A DNA stretch of 64,000 bases, from NCBI GenBank assembly GCA_037039685.1, contig JAWNGF010000003.1, forward strand, positions 3,038,001-3,102,000, read 5' to 3'. Of the stretch, positions 23,087-35,107 are shown piece after piece (position 1 is the stretch's first letter; each line of letters begins with the position of its first letter). Under the pieces are notes generated by a model, which searched no databases, was not told where the DNA came from, and worked only from the letters and a program-made list of their open reading frames with translations. Made by a program: the position numbers and the translations under genes. Source of the DNA: Ceratobasidium sp. AG-K (lineage: Eukaryota; Basidiomycota; Agaricomycetes; Cantharellales; Ceratobasidiaceae).

Positions 23087-23575
23087 TGTCGTGACCTGTC
23101 CCGCCCTCTCTCTCTGTTTCTGCGGCCTCGTGGCTTGTACTGGCGCCTTATGCGCCCTTTCTGTATAGATGTGCCCTCTCCCTTGTTTAGTGAGGTGTAT
23201 GGATGACGTGTCACCATGAGTCATATGACTCATGCTGTTTTCTATTGGCTGGCCCGCGCAGCCCCTTTATGAATTGGACTTTGACTCAGGCATGTGACTC
23301 ATGTATATACTATGACTCACTTGCTTTCTGAGTATATATACTGGCTTGCAAGCATGGTCATCCCCAGCTTGCTTTGCCTTGTCAACTCTCCCTGCAGTGT
23401 GTGATCAGAGGCACTTGGCTACTTAGCCACTTCAGCAGCCACTTGGGATTTGGAGCTAGGACTTCTACTTAGAAGCTAGTGATTTCCCTTAGCGATTTAG
23501 TCTACTTAGACTTATTGCTCACAGTCAACAAGGCAATTAGTAGTTGTCAACTCTACTACTTTGCAGGTTGCAACA
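23087..23575 (+). repeat. 3' LTR of the 15.7-23.6 kb Ty3 element
   Basis: Same length as the 5' LTR, ending GTTGCAACA and followed by the TGAGT target duplication. Several differences from the 5' LTR are TG or CA where the partner has CG. Confidence 0.9.
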
Positions 23576-23631
23576 TGAGTGCAACACAGTTGCCTTGAAC
23601 TCAAAGTCACTTCTGGTCCTTCAACCCCCTC

Positions 23632-23882
23632 TGTTATGACCTCATAACATTTATTCCAATTTTACATCTTTTTCCCAAGACACTTTCCTTTTCTGGTACA
23701 TTTATCTTATCTACATCATGTGATGTATTTGTCTGTCTTTTGGCAATTTGTGGTGCCTCTGATAAACTGTGTCATATCAAATTGGATCATGTATTTGACA
23801 TAGATAAGGCTTTCCCATGTTGCCTCTCTTGATATAGGGCAGTGCTTTCTCATGTATATAAGCTTGGAGGTCAAGCCAGGTC
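23632..23882 (+). repeat. LTR fragment of the young Ty3 family, truncated
   Basis: Starts TGTTATGACC and follows, with many changes, the reverse complement of the LTR at 37314-37730 (ATTTTACATCTTTTTCCC, ATCATGTGATGTATTTGTC, CATGTATATAAGC, GGAGGTCAAGCC). It is cut off by the next LTR at 23883. Confidence 0.5.
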
Positions 23883-24328
23883 TGTCACGACCTCTTCTTG
23901 TTATTCCCTTCTTTGTTCTGTTTGCCTCGTGTTTGGTTTCTTTCTGCTTGCCTTGGTACATTTAGTCACCCTTTTGTAAGCCATGACTGCGGGACATGCC
24001 TGCCTGGCCTGTTCCCTTGTCTCCTAGGACTCCATGGACTTATCCTGTCTCCTTTGTTCCCTCTGCGCTTCCCTTGGACTCTTACCTTTTCTTCTTTTGT
24101 CTCCCTTTGTCGCCTCCTATCTATTGTACATAGCCACAGTAGATAGTATATATACCAGCAACACAAGTCTTGCCCTCACAAGACTTGTTCTCTTGTTGTT
24201 TTCCCCATCACTTATCATGTGACTCACTTAGGCCTTAGCGCTGTACATTTGACCTTTGTTGTTGTCCCAACCCCCATCCTCACTGCCTGTGGAGTCTTGG
24301 CCTCCAAGGTTCAATTAGGGTTGTGACA
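23883..24328 (+). repeat. 5' LTR of the 23.9-31.0 kb Ty3 element
   Basis: Begins TGTCACGACC and ends GGGTTGTGACA, with TATATATACCAGC near 24150. Same family as 30561-30994, 35430-35873 and 49927-50367 (the last reversed). The leader 24329-24734 has no gene. Confidence 0.85.
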
Positions 24329-24734
24329 CTAGAACAAGTCTTGTTGCCTTTGTTGCAGATACAGCCTTTGTTGCTGTCAGAACCAGGTGTTTCATCACCA
24401 GGTCACCTCTGAGCATTTGCACATCCTTCACCATTGTCAGCTAACACCCCTATCTCTCCCCTGCATCATTTACACGTTGAGGCACACTGCAGCTCGCACC
24501 CATTAGCCTGTCAAATGACGTCCCCTATCCTCTGATATCACTGAACTGTTGCCACCTAATCAGGACACACCGTTCATATATTCTATTGGAACAAGGACCT
24601 CTGAGACCATTGCACTGAACCTACCGTTGACTAGGTTCCCCCTATACATTCCATCTCTACCCAGGGGATATATTTTATCAAAACACTACTAGCCATTTTT
24701 GGTCAAAGCGCACCAGGAAGCACATTTATTATAG

Positions 24735-26390
24735 ATGTCCAACAGGAGCCGCTCAAACTCAGCAGAGTCTTACAAAGCCACAATGTCTTCTATGATGCCC
24801 TCATTCTCTAAGGGCAAAAGTCCCATTGCGCTGCCCCCACCAGAAACCCCCCTCCATCAAACTTGCTTCTCAGAACCCCCTCCATCAAGGAAAGAAGGCA
24901 ATGAGGAAGGATCAGTGGGGGATACAACCATTCATTCCCAACCGGCCCCCTACAAAACCTTTGATGCGGAATCAAGACCACCGTCTCCTGCCATTAAGGA
25001 ATACAAGGGCAACTCCTGGTGGGAAACCTGTGAAGGCAATTTTCAAAAAGAAGTCCTTTTCATTCTCAGAGAATTCTTGTTGCGCCATAGTCTCATGGCA
25101 GAGAGATTGGAACACGTCAAACAATGGATCCTGCATAGTAGGGATGATGGAAATATCTGCATTGACCAATTGACAGAAATTGCAGACCAGAATTACGAAC
25201 TATACAACAAGATGACAGATCAACATAGGATATCAAGGGATGCGGTTCGAGCACAAGGAATTGTATCAAGCAGCAGACCAACGGGAACCACTATGGCTCA
25301 AACCAACACCCTAACAACCAGTCAACTAGGGTTGTTGCTAGGAGGAGGAATGGCAACACAAGGACTGAGGGGCTCCATGATGCGATTTGCACCGCCCTCA
25401 TTGGGAGCAACAGCAGCCCCAACATCTTCAATCTTTGGGAGTGGAAGAACGGAAAAATCAGCGGCATCCAAACCAACTGAATTCCACAGTGAGCAAGGAG
25501 CCAAAGCTAGGGATTTTACTTACTCCTGCACAAATTACATTGCCGACTCCCACTACGCCACTGCCTCAGATGAAAAAAAAATGCGTCTTATCATCTTGTA
25601 CCTACGCGGCCCTGCTATCGACTGGATTTGCCCTTTCCAAGACCAACATAATGCAGGCATACCCCAAGCCATTTTCACAAGTCTAGATGTCTTTAAGCAG
25701 GAATGGGAATTAGCTTTTGGCAAAATAGAGCAAGTGGAGGTCTACAGACAGAAGTACAAGACACTTTCCCAGACCAAAACAGTGGTCAAATACCTCACCC
25801 AATTCAGGATTCTGTCGGCACCGCTAGACTACAACAAGCAGACCCTGAAAGATGACTTCTATGCGGGACTCAAGGACAACATCAAGGATATGCTAACCTC
25901 TCAGGCCTATAATTGTCACAATGCAACACTGCAGGAGTTGTTTACCAGGACCCAGGAAATTGATGCCGCCCTCATTGCAAGGAGCATGGAGAAAAAGGGG
26001 ACCAATGTTCCAGAGAGGGCAACGTTGAGCAGCACCCAGAAGCAGGTAATCACAAGCGCAACAGCGCATAGATACCAGAAGGGTGAGGCGATCTACACAG
26101 TGACTCCCCAGGGGAGCAAGAAAGGCACAATCGAGTCAATTAACAAGAACAAACACAGTTCCCTTACCCCCAAAGTCAAATGGGCTGATGGAAAAACAAT
26201 GGAAATCCCCTTCAGTTTCATCAAACCAGATGTTTGCCAGGCTAGAGTGGAAGTAGCAGCGGTCACAAGCGAAACCACCTGTTATTGTTGTCAGAAAAAG
26301 GGACATATTGCTAAGAATTGCCAAACACAGATAGCAGCCCTGGAGGAAGTGGATACCAGCAATTCGGAGTTGGGAAAAGGCAGCAACTGA
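24735..26390 (+). CDS. Ty3 Gag polyprotein
   Basis: An uninterrupted frame of 551 residues. The N-terminus is Ser/Pro-rich and disordered, then a helical region, then a retrotransposon capsid domain around residues 240-400 (motifs TEFHSEQGAKARDF, YLRGPAIDWI). A zinc knuckle lies near the C-terminus (CYCCQKKGHIAKNC, C-x2-C-x4-H-x4-C). Gag forms the particle and binds the element RNA. It is the only large undamaged frame of this copy. The last bases overlap the start of the pol frame. Confidence 0.85.
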   Translation: MSNRSRSNSAESYKATMSSMMPSFSKGKSPIALPPPETPLHQTCFSEPPPSRKEGNEEGSVGDTTIHSQPAPYKTFDAESRPPSPAIKEYKGNSWWETCEGNFQKEVLFILREFLLRHSLMAERLEHVKQWILHSRDDGNICIDQLTEIADQNYELYNKMTDQHRISRDAVRAQGIVSSSRPTGTTMAQTNTLTTSQLGLLLGGGMATQGLRGSMMRFAPPSLGATAAPTSSIFGSGRTEKSAASKPTEFHSEQGAKARDFTYSCTNYIADSHYATASDEKKMRLIILYLRGPAIDWICPFQDQHNAGIPQAIFTSLDVFKQEWELAFGKIEQVEVYRQKYKTLSQTKTVVKYLTQFRILSAPLDYNKQTLKDDFYAGLKDNIKDMLTSQAYNCHNATLQELFTRTQEIDAALIARSMEKKGTNVPERATLSSTQKQVITSATAHRYQKGEAIYTVTPQGSKKGTIESINKNKHSSLTPKVKWADGKTMEIPFSFIKPDVCQARVEVAAVTSETTCYCCQKKGHIAKNCQTQIAALEEVDTSNSELGKGSN

Positions 26391-29300
26391 GGGGAGCATC
26401 AGGCGGACTAAAGTCAGAATTAGATCATGTAGTCTTGGGAAATCAGGAACAGTCTGTAAACAAAATATATCTTTGTTCCACCAAATATGCAGACCAGCTT
26501 CACATTCCCATCACAATTGAAAGCCTGAAAAACCTTATTACTGTGGCCATGATTGACTCAGGGGCATTGGGAAACTTCATTAACTCCAAATATGTAAAGA
26601 AACACAAAATGCCAACAAAAAAGAAAAAGACAGCAAGAAGGGTCCAGGTGATAGATGGACGACCAATAGCAAATGGTTTAATCCACAGGGAATGCACCTT
26701 CCAAGTCATTATGAACAATCATGAAGAGGAAATTACTTGCAATATCGCACCATTAGGCCGACACACTGTAGTTCTTGGTATTCCCTGGCTGAAAAAGCAT
26801 AACCCAAAAATCAATTGGGCAGCAGGGACGTTGGAATTTGATTCAGATTACTGCAAGGCAGAATGCCTGTATGAGGACTGTGACGCTGTAGAAGGGGGGG
26901 TAGTTGGTCAGCTTCCCAATGAATACATTGAGTTCAAGGATGTTTTCATTTCCAAAGAAGTGGACAAGCTACTGCCACACCAACCATACAACCTCAAAAT
27001 TGAATTGGAACCCGGCACAAAACCCAAGATTGGTGTGGTATATTCCCTCACTAAGGAAGAAAATCAAATCTTGAGAAAATGGATTGACAAAAATTTGGAC
27101 AAGGGATTTATTGTTCCTTCCACATCCCAATGGGCATCACCAGTAATGTTTGTCAAACGGCACAACATAGAAGGTGTTCCACAACCCCCAAGATTGTGCA
27201 TGGATTATTGATACCTCAACAGCCAAACCAAGAAAAACCGCTATCCACTGCCTAGAACCAACAATCTTATTGAACGTGTCAAAGGCGCCAAGATCTTCAC
27301 CAAACTTGATCTGAAATCTGGGTACAACCTGGTCAGGGTAGCCAACAAGGACGTTCACAAAACAGTGTTCAGAACCAAATACGGACTATTTGAGACAAAA
27401 GTCATGCATTTTGGTCTCACTAATGCACCGGCCACTTTCCAAAATATGATGGACGCCAAGTTCAGGGATATCAAAGGGGTGTACATGGAAATCAACATCA
27501 ATGATATCTTAATCTTCTCCAAAAATCCCAAAGAACATCCCATGCATGTAAAGGAGGTCCTGCGCCACCTACAACACCTGGGTCTCTACTGTTCCCTCAA
27601 GAAGTGCTCTTTTAATGTCCCTAAGGTTGACTACCTAGGGTTAGTCATATCAGGAGAGCTGGTTCAGATGCAGGAGGAGAAAATCACAACAATCAAAAAG
27701 TGGCTGACACCCAAGAACGTTACAGATGTGCAGACGTTCCTAGGATTTGCGAACTTCTACCGGTGTTTTATCCGAAATTATACCCATATAGTACAACCCC
27801 TGTATGATTTGACTATGAAAACAAAGCAATGGGAATGGGGAACGGAAGTGGAACTTGCCTTCCAGGGATTAATCAAGGAATTCATCAAGGCGCCTATCCT
27901 TCTACAACCTGACCAGGACAAAGGATTCATCATTGAATGTGATGCATTGGACAAAGCCACAGGAGCAGTCCTCAACCAATATGGTCCCAACAACAAACTC
28001 CACCCTGTCGCGTTTATGTCCAAAAGCCTATCCCCAGCAGAACGTAGCTACAACATCTTTGACAAGGAACTCTTGGCAATCATCAAGGCATTCAAAGAAT
28101 GGCGTCATCTTTTGGAAGGAACTGAGATCCCAGTACTGCTCATTACCAATCACAAAAACCTGGAGTATTTCATGACCTCCAAAGTGTTGACAAAAAGACA
28201 GAACAGATGGGCTGTCTTCCTCTCAGAGTTTAACTTCCAGATCAAGTACAGAGCTGGCAGACTTAATGGCAAAGCAGATGCGCTCAGTTGACAAAGCAAC
28301 CACAATCTAGAAGGGGGAATGGTCTCTCAAAAACCCCTACTTTCACTGCACCTCTTCATCAATTTGGCAGAAGAGGAACCTCAGGGTATGGCATCAACTA
28401 TGGATATTTGGCAAGCAGTCAAGGATCAGACACAAAGAGATGACTATGTTACATCAATCTGGCCCTTCCTTAGCAACCACCCAGAAAAGGCACCTGCTTC
28501 TGTACAAAAGGAATTCAAAGACTGGAAAATCAGGAACAACATGTTGTACTGCAAAGGAAAGATCTACATTCCAAACAACAATGAGATCAAGCACCAGATC
28601 CTAGAACTCCACCATGACAACAAAGCAGTTGGATACATGGGCCAAGCAAAAACACTGGAAATGGTCAAACAGCAGTATTGGTGGCCATCCATGAAGGCTT
28701 ACGTCAACAAATATGTGTCATTGTGCGATTTATGCCAGCAATCAAAACCCATCAATCAACAACCTCTTGGGGAATTACAACCACTTGAACTCCCTCCCAA
28801 ACCCTGGCAACATATTTCAGCTGATATGATCTTCAAACTTCCTCTGTCCAAGGGTCTAAACTCAATATTGGTCATTGTTGACACCCTGACTAAGATGGCA
28901 CACTTCATCCCATGTACCAAAAAAACCACGTCACCCAAGCTTGTGGAACTCTTCATGGAACCCTGCTGGAAACTACATGGAACCCCAGAAACAGTTGTAT
29001 CAGATTGTGGACCAACCTTTGCATCCAAATTCATGAAGGAGCTCTATCAGGCCCTGAACATCAGGCCTAGGCTCTCTATGGCATATCACCCTGAAACTGA
29101 GGGGCAAACAGAGCACATCAATTGAACGGTTGAAGCTTTCATTTGGACATACTGTGCCTTCAAGCAACACAACTGGGCTTCACTTTTACCCTTTGCTGAA
29201 TTTGCATATAACAACTCGTTCCACTCTAGCATTTGTATGACACCTTTCTTTGCCAACACAGCTTGCCACCCATCAATCAAGGGTACACCAGTGGAAGATG

Positions 29301-30094
29301 GTTGCGTCCCAGAAGCTGCGGCGCATGCCCAACGTATCCAAGACAACCTGGAAGAAGCTAAGGCTAGCTTGACCCTGAGCAAAGCGCAGGACAAGGAATA
29401 TGCAGACAAGCAACAGCAGGAAGATCCCTTTATTTTGGGCAATAAGGTTTGGCTAAGCCATCAGCGCATCACAACCAATCAGCCATCTTTGAAATTATTG
29501 CATAAACAACTCGGGCCCTTCACTATCCTGGAAGCAGTAGGGAAGAACGCGTACAGACTACAACTCCCACCTTCAATGACCATGCATCCAGTAGTCAATG
29601 TACCACACCTAGCCAAGTATGAGGAAGATGAAATTGAGGGCTGCCAGGTTGATCCACCCCCACCAATCAAGACACCAGAAGGCAAAGAGGAATATGAGGT
29701 GGAACACATCCAAAGTTCCAAGGTGGAAAAAGGAATCCTGAAGTATTTTGTCAAATGGAAGGGCTACACTGTGGAACATGACTCTTGGGAACCCTTGAAG
29801 AACCTTGGCAACACATCAGAACTCATTAATGAGTTCCACAAGGAACATCCAGACGCCATCAAGGAAGTCCCAAAGGTTACCAGGAAGCATTGCCATGAGG
29901 AAACAAGGGATGACTCAGCAGCCAACAGCAAGGAAGAACGGCCTATTAGGCGTTCTAAGCGTATAAAAGAGGCTGCTGGGATCCAAGTCCCTCATCAAAA
30001 AGTCTTTGCCTTCCCTCCTCCTGTGCTAAAAACACATCCTATCTCCACCTTACTCGCTGCACCATGTCTTCCCAATGCCAATCCACCAACTTGA
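26318..30094 (+). pseudogene. Ty3 Pol with three in-frame TGA stops and a lost RT active site
   Basis: One continuous frame carries protease (IDSGALGNFI), RT, RNase H (ECDALDKATGAVL), integrase and a canonical chromodomain (EEYEVEHIQ...VKWKGY, about 29690-29830). It is broken by TGA at 27209-27211, 28289-28291 and 29123-29125. At each, the family expects Arg (DY-R-YLN, ALS-R-Q, IN-R-TVEAF), so each fits CGA to TGA. The RT motif reads ININD where the minus-strand relative keeps YIDD, removing a catalytic Asp. No frameshift is needed across 3.7 kb, so decay is by point change only. Confidence 0.85.
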
Positions 30095-30536
30095 TCATGG
30101 TCCAGGTCTACCACAACCTATATACCTGCTTGGCGGCCTTCAAACAGTCCCTCAAAGTTGTCCCCCCCCAGGAGCAGGGCATGTACTGGCATCCCAGCAT
30201 GCGCCAACACTTCTATTTTATCGTATCCACACACTATTGGTCAGGAGAGGCCCCCTGGTTTTTTGTTGGCCGCCACTTGTCCGCTGGCGCAACTGGATTG
30301 CCTACGCAGCCAACGACATCCATGACGCCCTTGAAATTATGGACAGGTCTTGCAAGGTCTGGCTTGGAGGCAACCCATTTGAGGTAGTTGACGTCACTGT
30401 TGACCTGGAGATTAGGGAGGAGGCCGTAATCAATTTGACAGATGACAAGGAGGATTATGGGGTGTGGAAAGGGGCAGGGTCAGCTGAGGACCCATTTGTG
30501 ATTGATGATACTGAGGAGTTTGTGCTGGTGAAGTGA
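30064..30536 (+). pseudogene. Accessory third frame of the Ty3 element, frameshifted
   Basis: An ATG at 30064 overlaps the end of pol and opens a frame (YHNLYTCLAAFKQSLK, HPSMRQHFYFIV) that fails after about 30290. The sense continues in another frame to 30536 (WRNWIAYAANDIHDALEIMD and an acidic end). It lies between the chromodomain and the polypurine tract, as in the other copies. Unidentified. Confidence 0.45.
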
Positions 30537-30560
30537 GCCCTGGCCTAGAAGGGGGGGTAG

Positions 30561-30994
30561 TGTCATGACCTTTTCTTGTTCTTCCCTTTTGTTCTGTTTG
30601 CCTTGTGTTTGGTTTCTTTCTGCTTGCCTTGGCGCAGATAGTCGCCCTTTTGTAAGCCATGACCATGGGACATGCCTGCCTGGCCTGTTCCCTTGTCTCC
30701 ATGGACTTATCCTGTTTCCTTTGTTCCCTCTGCACTTCCCTTGGACTCTTGCATTTTCTCCTTTTGTCTCCCTTTGTTGCCTCCTATCTATTGTACATAG
30801 CCACAGTAGATAGTATATATACCAGCGACACAAGTCTTGCTCCCACAAGACTTGTTCTCTTGTTGTTTCCCCATCACTCAACGTGTGACTCACTCAGGCC
30901 TTAGCGCTGTACATTTGACCTTTGGCGTTGTCCCAACCCCCAACCTCACAGTCCTTGAAGACTTGGCCTCCAAGGTTTGGCCAGGGTTGTGACA
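30561..30994 (+). repeat. 3' LTR of the 23.9-31.0 kb Ty3 element
   Basis: Begins TGTCATGACC and ends GGGTTGTGACA. It shares the TATATATACCAGC box and CAAGTCTTGC core with the 5' LTR, with numerous substitutions and a few indels between them. Confidence 0.85.
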
Positions 30995-32523
30995 ATATCC
31001 CCACACCTGAACAAGTTATGATATGTGCCGAAAAATTTAAAGGATTTATGGGGCAGATGGACATGGACATTATAGCAACCATCAAGGAAGCACAGGAACC
31101 TGATGAAGGACTGGCAAAAATCAAAGAAATCTGCAAATCAAGGGAAATGTTACCAAGAACCCTGCAACACAGTGCAAAAGATTACAACTTCAAGGAGGGA
31201 CTGATATGGTTCCAAGGAAGAATTTATGTTCCAGAAGACAAGGAGGCCAGACTGACCATCATGCGGGTACACCACAACTCTATGATCACGGGTCATCAAG
31301 GACAGGCTAGGACGTTGGAACTAATATCAAGAAGATACCTCTGGCCAGGGATGAAGCAAAGCATAAACAGATAGGTGGAATCCTGCGAGACTTGCCAATG
31401 GGCAAGGGGATCAAAATCCATAGTTCCAATCAAGCCACTAGAAGTTCCAAGAGGGCCCTGGGAAGATATAGCATTTGACCTTGTGGTGACATTAACAAAG
31501 TCCAAAGGGTCAGACAGGATCATGGTAGTAGTGGACCAATTCTCAAGGATGGCGCATTTCATACCCTGCAAGGAATCTCACACAGCAAGCGACCTTGCAA
31601 ACCTCTTTGTCACAAATGTTTGGAAGCTTCACTGTTTCCCAAAAAGCACAATCTCAGACTGGGGGACTACTTTCAATTCAAAACTAATGAAAGCCATTGA
31701 CGAGAGAATTGGAACTAGCCCAAGTTTCAGCACTGCCTACCACCCCCAGACGGATGGGATAACAGAAAGAATCAACCAATGGATGGAAGGCTGGCTATGG
31801 TCCTTTGTCAACTACCAGCAGGACAATTGGGTGGACTTGTTACCAATTGCAGAATTTGGTTATAATCTGCAGAAGCACTGTGTAATGGGTAGTTCCCCTT
31901 TTGCAATTGTCTACAGCAGGGAACCACTGTGGAACATCTCATCAGGAGAAACAACAGTTCCTGAAGCAAACAAAATTACGGAAAAATGGCATAACATCCA
32001 CCACAAAGCAATTGCATCAATGGAAAGTCCAAGGCTCCTGGAAGAAAGGTGGAAAAACAAGTATCAAGAAGGAGAACTAGTATGGCTGTTGGGAAAAAAC
32101 ATACAAACAAAGAGGCCCTCAAAGAAGCTGGATAACAAAAAGCATGGGCCATTTGTTGTGAAACAAAAGATAGGATCACATGCTTACAAACTCATTTTGC
32201 CAACAACAATGAGGGTACACCCTGTTCTCCATATCGACTTACTCAGCCCTTACAAAGAAGACACAGAATTCAAACAAAACCAACCCCAACGGCCGCCAAT
32301 CATAACTGAAGAAGGAGAAGAAGAATATGAGGTAGAGAAAATCCTGGACTGGAAGGAAACAAAGGATGGACTTTTTTACAGGGTCAGATGGAAGGGTTAC
32401 AGAGACAAAGAAGACACAGAACACAGGGCAGAAGATTTTGGTAACTATCCAAGATCATCAAGGACTTTCTACACTGACACCCCAAGGCCCCTATGCCATC
32501 TAACTATGTTCCAGGATAGATAA
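30995..32523 (+). pseudogene. 3' part of a Ty3 Pol: integrase and chromodomain
   Basis: Coding similarity starts abruptly at the end of the preceding LTR, just after where RNase H should end. The integrase zinc finger (HH..CETC) is followed by the catalytic core (D in VVVDQFSRMAHF, D in ISDWGTTF, E after YHPQTDGIT) and a chromodomain (EYEVEKILDW...VRWKGY, about 32320-32400). A TAG at 31372-31374 interrupts the frame in the zinc finger. It is closer to the 15.7-23.6 kb element than to its left neighbour. RT and gag are missing. Confidence 0.8.
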
Positions 32524-32623
32524 AAGGGAGGAGGGGCATGGTTGGTAGTGATATCTGCAAAACTTGCTCATACTCTTCTGCCAACTTGCACTTGTCTGCC
32601 CTCAACCTTTTTTGCTCTCCACA

Positions 32624-32830
32624 ATGCCTGCTGTTACCCTCTCCACCATTGCCAACAACCTTGTCCATGTCCTCAATGGACCAGCATTTGCCACGGCAAG
32701 GATCTGTGACACTGGAGCAGCCCTCTATGTTTTCAAAAGGTTGCAGCAAAGCCCAGGTGGAATGCAGTTCCGGGCGTCAGACAACATACTCCACTCAGAC
32801 CAGGTGTTATGGTTCAGTGTAAATATATCC
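32624..32830 (+). pseudogene. Remnant of the Ty3 accessory third frame
   Basis: A 68-codon frame starts about 100 bp after the chromodomain frame, where the related elements carry their third frame. It opens TLSTIANNLVHVLNGPAF and stops early. Assigned by position rather than strong similarity. Confidence 0.3.
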
Positions 32831-34069
32831 TAGAGTATAGAATATACTTTGTCTGTATCACAACTTTATGGAGCCAGAGGGTAAAGTAAACTTTACTAGA
32901 TCCTCAGAGGGCACTAATATGCTGTAACTAAAAGTATTTGTTACTAAAGACAATATATCTTTCTTAACTGTAGAGGTACACATAAGCTACAACTGTTTGA
33001 GCAATGCTACAAGGCAAGGTTCCCTATGAGTTGTATTTAAGATATCCCCCCTGATTGCTAGAATCAAGTTAATACTTAATATACTTCTCTAACACAAGTA
33101 TCTGTAGTGCAGTGCTTAGTGCTTACTGTAGAACTCTTAAAGTTATCTCAACCTCAACTGCAACTTAATTGGAGTTAAACTCAACAATTAAGGAGTGTTA
33201 TTGGGAGAACTGCTTTAGGTCTTAGAATAAGCTGTAAAGCTGTCACACAAGTGATAAACTTGGTAAAGATGTATTGAAAGTAAATTGAGAGGTGATCTCT
33301 GGAGGCTCTCAGAGGCCAGTTTATATACCTTAGAGTGCACAGGTATGAATACTCAAGTGCACATATTCTAACTAGAATTTCCAGACCACTAGGTAGTGTG
33401 GAGTAGCCTAAGCATAGCTCTGTGGCTATAGTTAGATCATGCAGTGCTGCTCAAAGTACATATTAAAGGTACAAACTCCATACATAGTGTGGCTATGCAT
33501 GTGGCCGTTCTGCAAGAGCTTTCCAGAACACGGAAACTACTAAATAAAGACTATCTACAAAAATAGAGCAAGGCAGTGCGACTCCAACGCAAGTCTGATC
33601 GTGGAATTCCATGCAGTAGTTGTGGAGATATGCTGTGTTCAAAGTATGGATCATGTGGCTATCGATATTTGAACACTGATAAGAGAATATCTCCGAAGCC
33701 GCTGTACGGAAATACATGAAACTCCGCCGATACATGTGCAAGGCTGTGCGTTAGTGAGCGCAAAAGAAATCAAGTCTATCGGTTCGGCAAGTCGGACGAT
33801 ATACCAGAAATACTTGTATTTTACGAAGGTACAAATTGATTAAATTTAAACAATTTGTAACTTAATGAATTCCCAGTCGTTCAAGTTGCTGAAGGTCACG
33901 ACTGATAGAGAAACATCAGAAGTATCGATTCGCATTCTCGTTTATACAATGCAAGTCGAAACACATTCGTTACAGGCGATACAAAACGAGACATATTTCG
34001 TACATTTTCCGATCCTTGGATATAGTGAGTTTAGACTAAGTATAGATACCAATGGAAGTCAGTATCCAT
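32831..34069. other. No gene seen; AT-rich then CpG-normal spacer
   Basis: 32831-33490 is CpG-poor and may include an unrecognised LTR (TTTATATACCTTAG near 33330). From about 33500 to 34060 CG dinucleotides are normal again, suggesting younger or host-derived sequence. No coding frame can be supported in either part. Confidence 0.4.
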
Positions 34070-34662
34070 AACACCTGGGGGAGTTCCAATGGGTCGGAAA
34101 AAAATGGCCAACACAAATGCAACTCCAACGAAAGGACATCTTCATTTGTCAAGGATGCGCCACGTTCCAGGTCTTGGAGGTTGTCCTCCTCTCCACTCAT
34201 ATGCTTGGAGTCATTGAATGGGGGCAAGAAGGGGCATACTCAAGCAAGTGGGTACCAGGTCACAATGGAAGGCAGCCAACGCTCTGACCCAAGTGGAACA
34301 ATGCCTGGGATGCCAACTTCAAAAAGGACCTGAGCAACTGGAAGTTGGAGAGGGGCAGATACCAGAGGGAGAAGTTTGCATGGTCGCCAAACTGGTGGAA
34401 ATGGGAGGAAGCAGATGTGTCAGCATGGAAGGAAGGAGAACCAGACATGCGACAGTGGGATGAGGAGTTTGTGGAGGCCCAGAAGAGGGTTTTGGACTGG
34501 TCCAAGGCTGATTGGACAAAGGAGGAAACATGGGAAGAGTGGGAGAAGTTCTTGGACAATCTGGGTAACACTGTTTTCAACCCCATTGATTTGACCATCA
34601 AAGAGGATGAGGGGCTGGAAGAGCACTTGCTCACCAAAAGCAAGGATTGCAAGATCCAGTAA
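34070..34662 (+). pseudogene. Remnant of a Ty3 accessory frame, Trp/Glu-rich
   Basis: The 3' part (34345-34662) is open and encodes a very Trp- and Glu-rich helical sequence (WSPNWWKWEEADVSAWKEG). The 5' part needs frame changes. It ends 42 bp before an LTR start, as expected for the last frame of a Ty3 element. Everything upstream of it in that element is gone. Confidence 0.4.
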
Positions 34663-34704
34663 AGCCCATCCAGGTCCCCTAGATGGACTCTTAAGGGTGA
34701 GTAA

Positions 34705-35107
34705 TGTCATGAGCCAGCTCCATCCATCGGACTCACCTGTTGTCTTGCCCGCCTGTACTTTGCCTTGTGTTGTGTTTCTGTTTCCATTCGCCGCATTGCC
34801 ACCTTCTCATGGTTCCTTCTGTTACACTGTGTAATGTGGCTGTGCTTTTGTACAAGTCATGTCTGTTCATACAGCATGACTCACATGGACACTCCTGATT
34901 GGTAGACTTGCTTGACTCGTGTGGCTGCGCGCTGTATGACTTGGCCACTTTGTGAATATATATAGAGGACCAACAAGCCTGGCAACCCCAGCTTGTTTTG
35001 TCTTGTCAAACATCCCCTTTGAGTGACACTTTGAACCACCCCTACCCTTAAGAGTCTACAGCCACTTAAGTGTGGTGTGATTCAAGAGGTCTCTTAGGTC
35101 TTAGTGC
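34705..35107 (+). repeat. Truncated LTR of a Ty3 element
   Basis: Starts TGTCATGAGCC. Its late part (TATATATAGAGGACC, CCCCAGCTTG, TTTGTCTTGTCAA) resembles the LTR at 15681. It is cut where minus-strand pol sequence begins. The right boundary is placed to within about 20 bp. Confidence 0.5.

Larger units (their letters stand above)
15681..23575 (+). mobile_element. Ty3 chromovirus retrotransposon, full length, TSD TGAGT
   Basis: Two 489-bp LTRs (15681-16169 and 23087-23575) bound a gag-pol element of 7.9 kb. The 5-bp sequence TGAGT directly precedes the left LTR and follows the right one, so the insertion is intact. A polypurine tract (GTGGGGGGGCAA) stands just before the right LTR. Both gag and pol have single-base frame disruptions and two stops lie near the integrase C-terminus, so the copy is probably defective as it stands. 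A third open frame lies between pol and the right LTR. Confidence 0.9.
23883..30994 (+). mobile_element. Ty3 chromovirus retrotransposon, decayed, gag intact
   Basis: LTRs at 23883-24328 and 30561-30994 are related but clearly diverged. A leader of about 400 bp precedes gag at 24735, the same spacing as in the minus-strand relative (49522-49926). A polypurine tract (GAAGGGGGGGTAG) stands directly before the right LTR. Flanking 5-mers do not match (AGGTC and ATATC), and the sequence right of the element is mid-pol of another element while the left is an LTR piece, so the insertion has been rearranged or is a recombinant. Confidence 0.8.
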
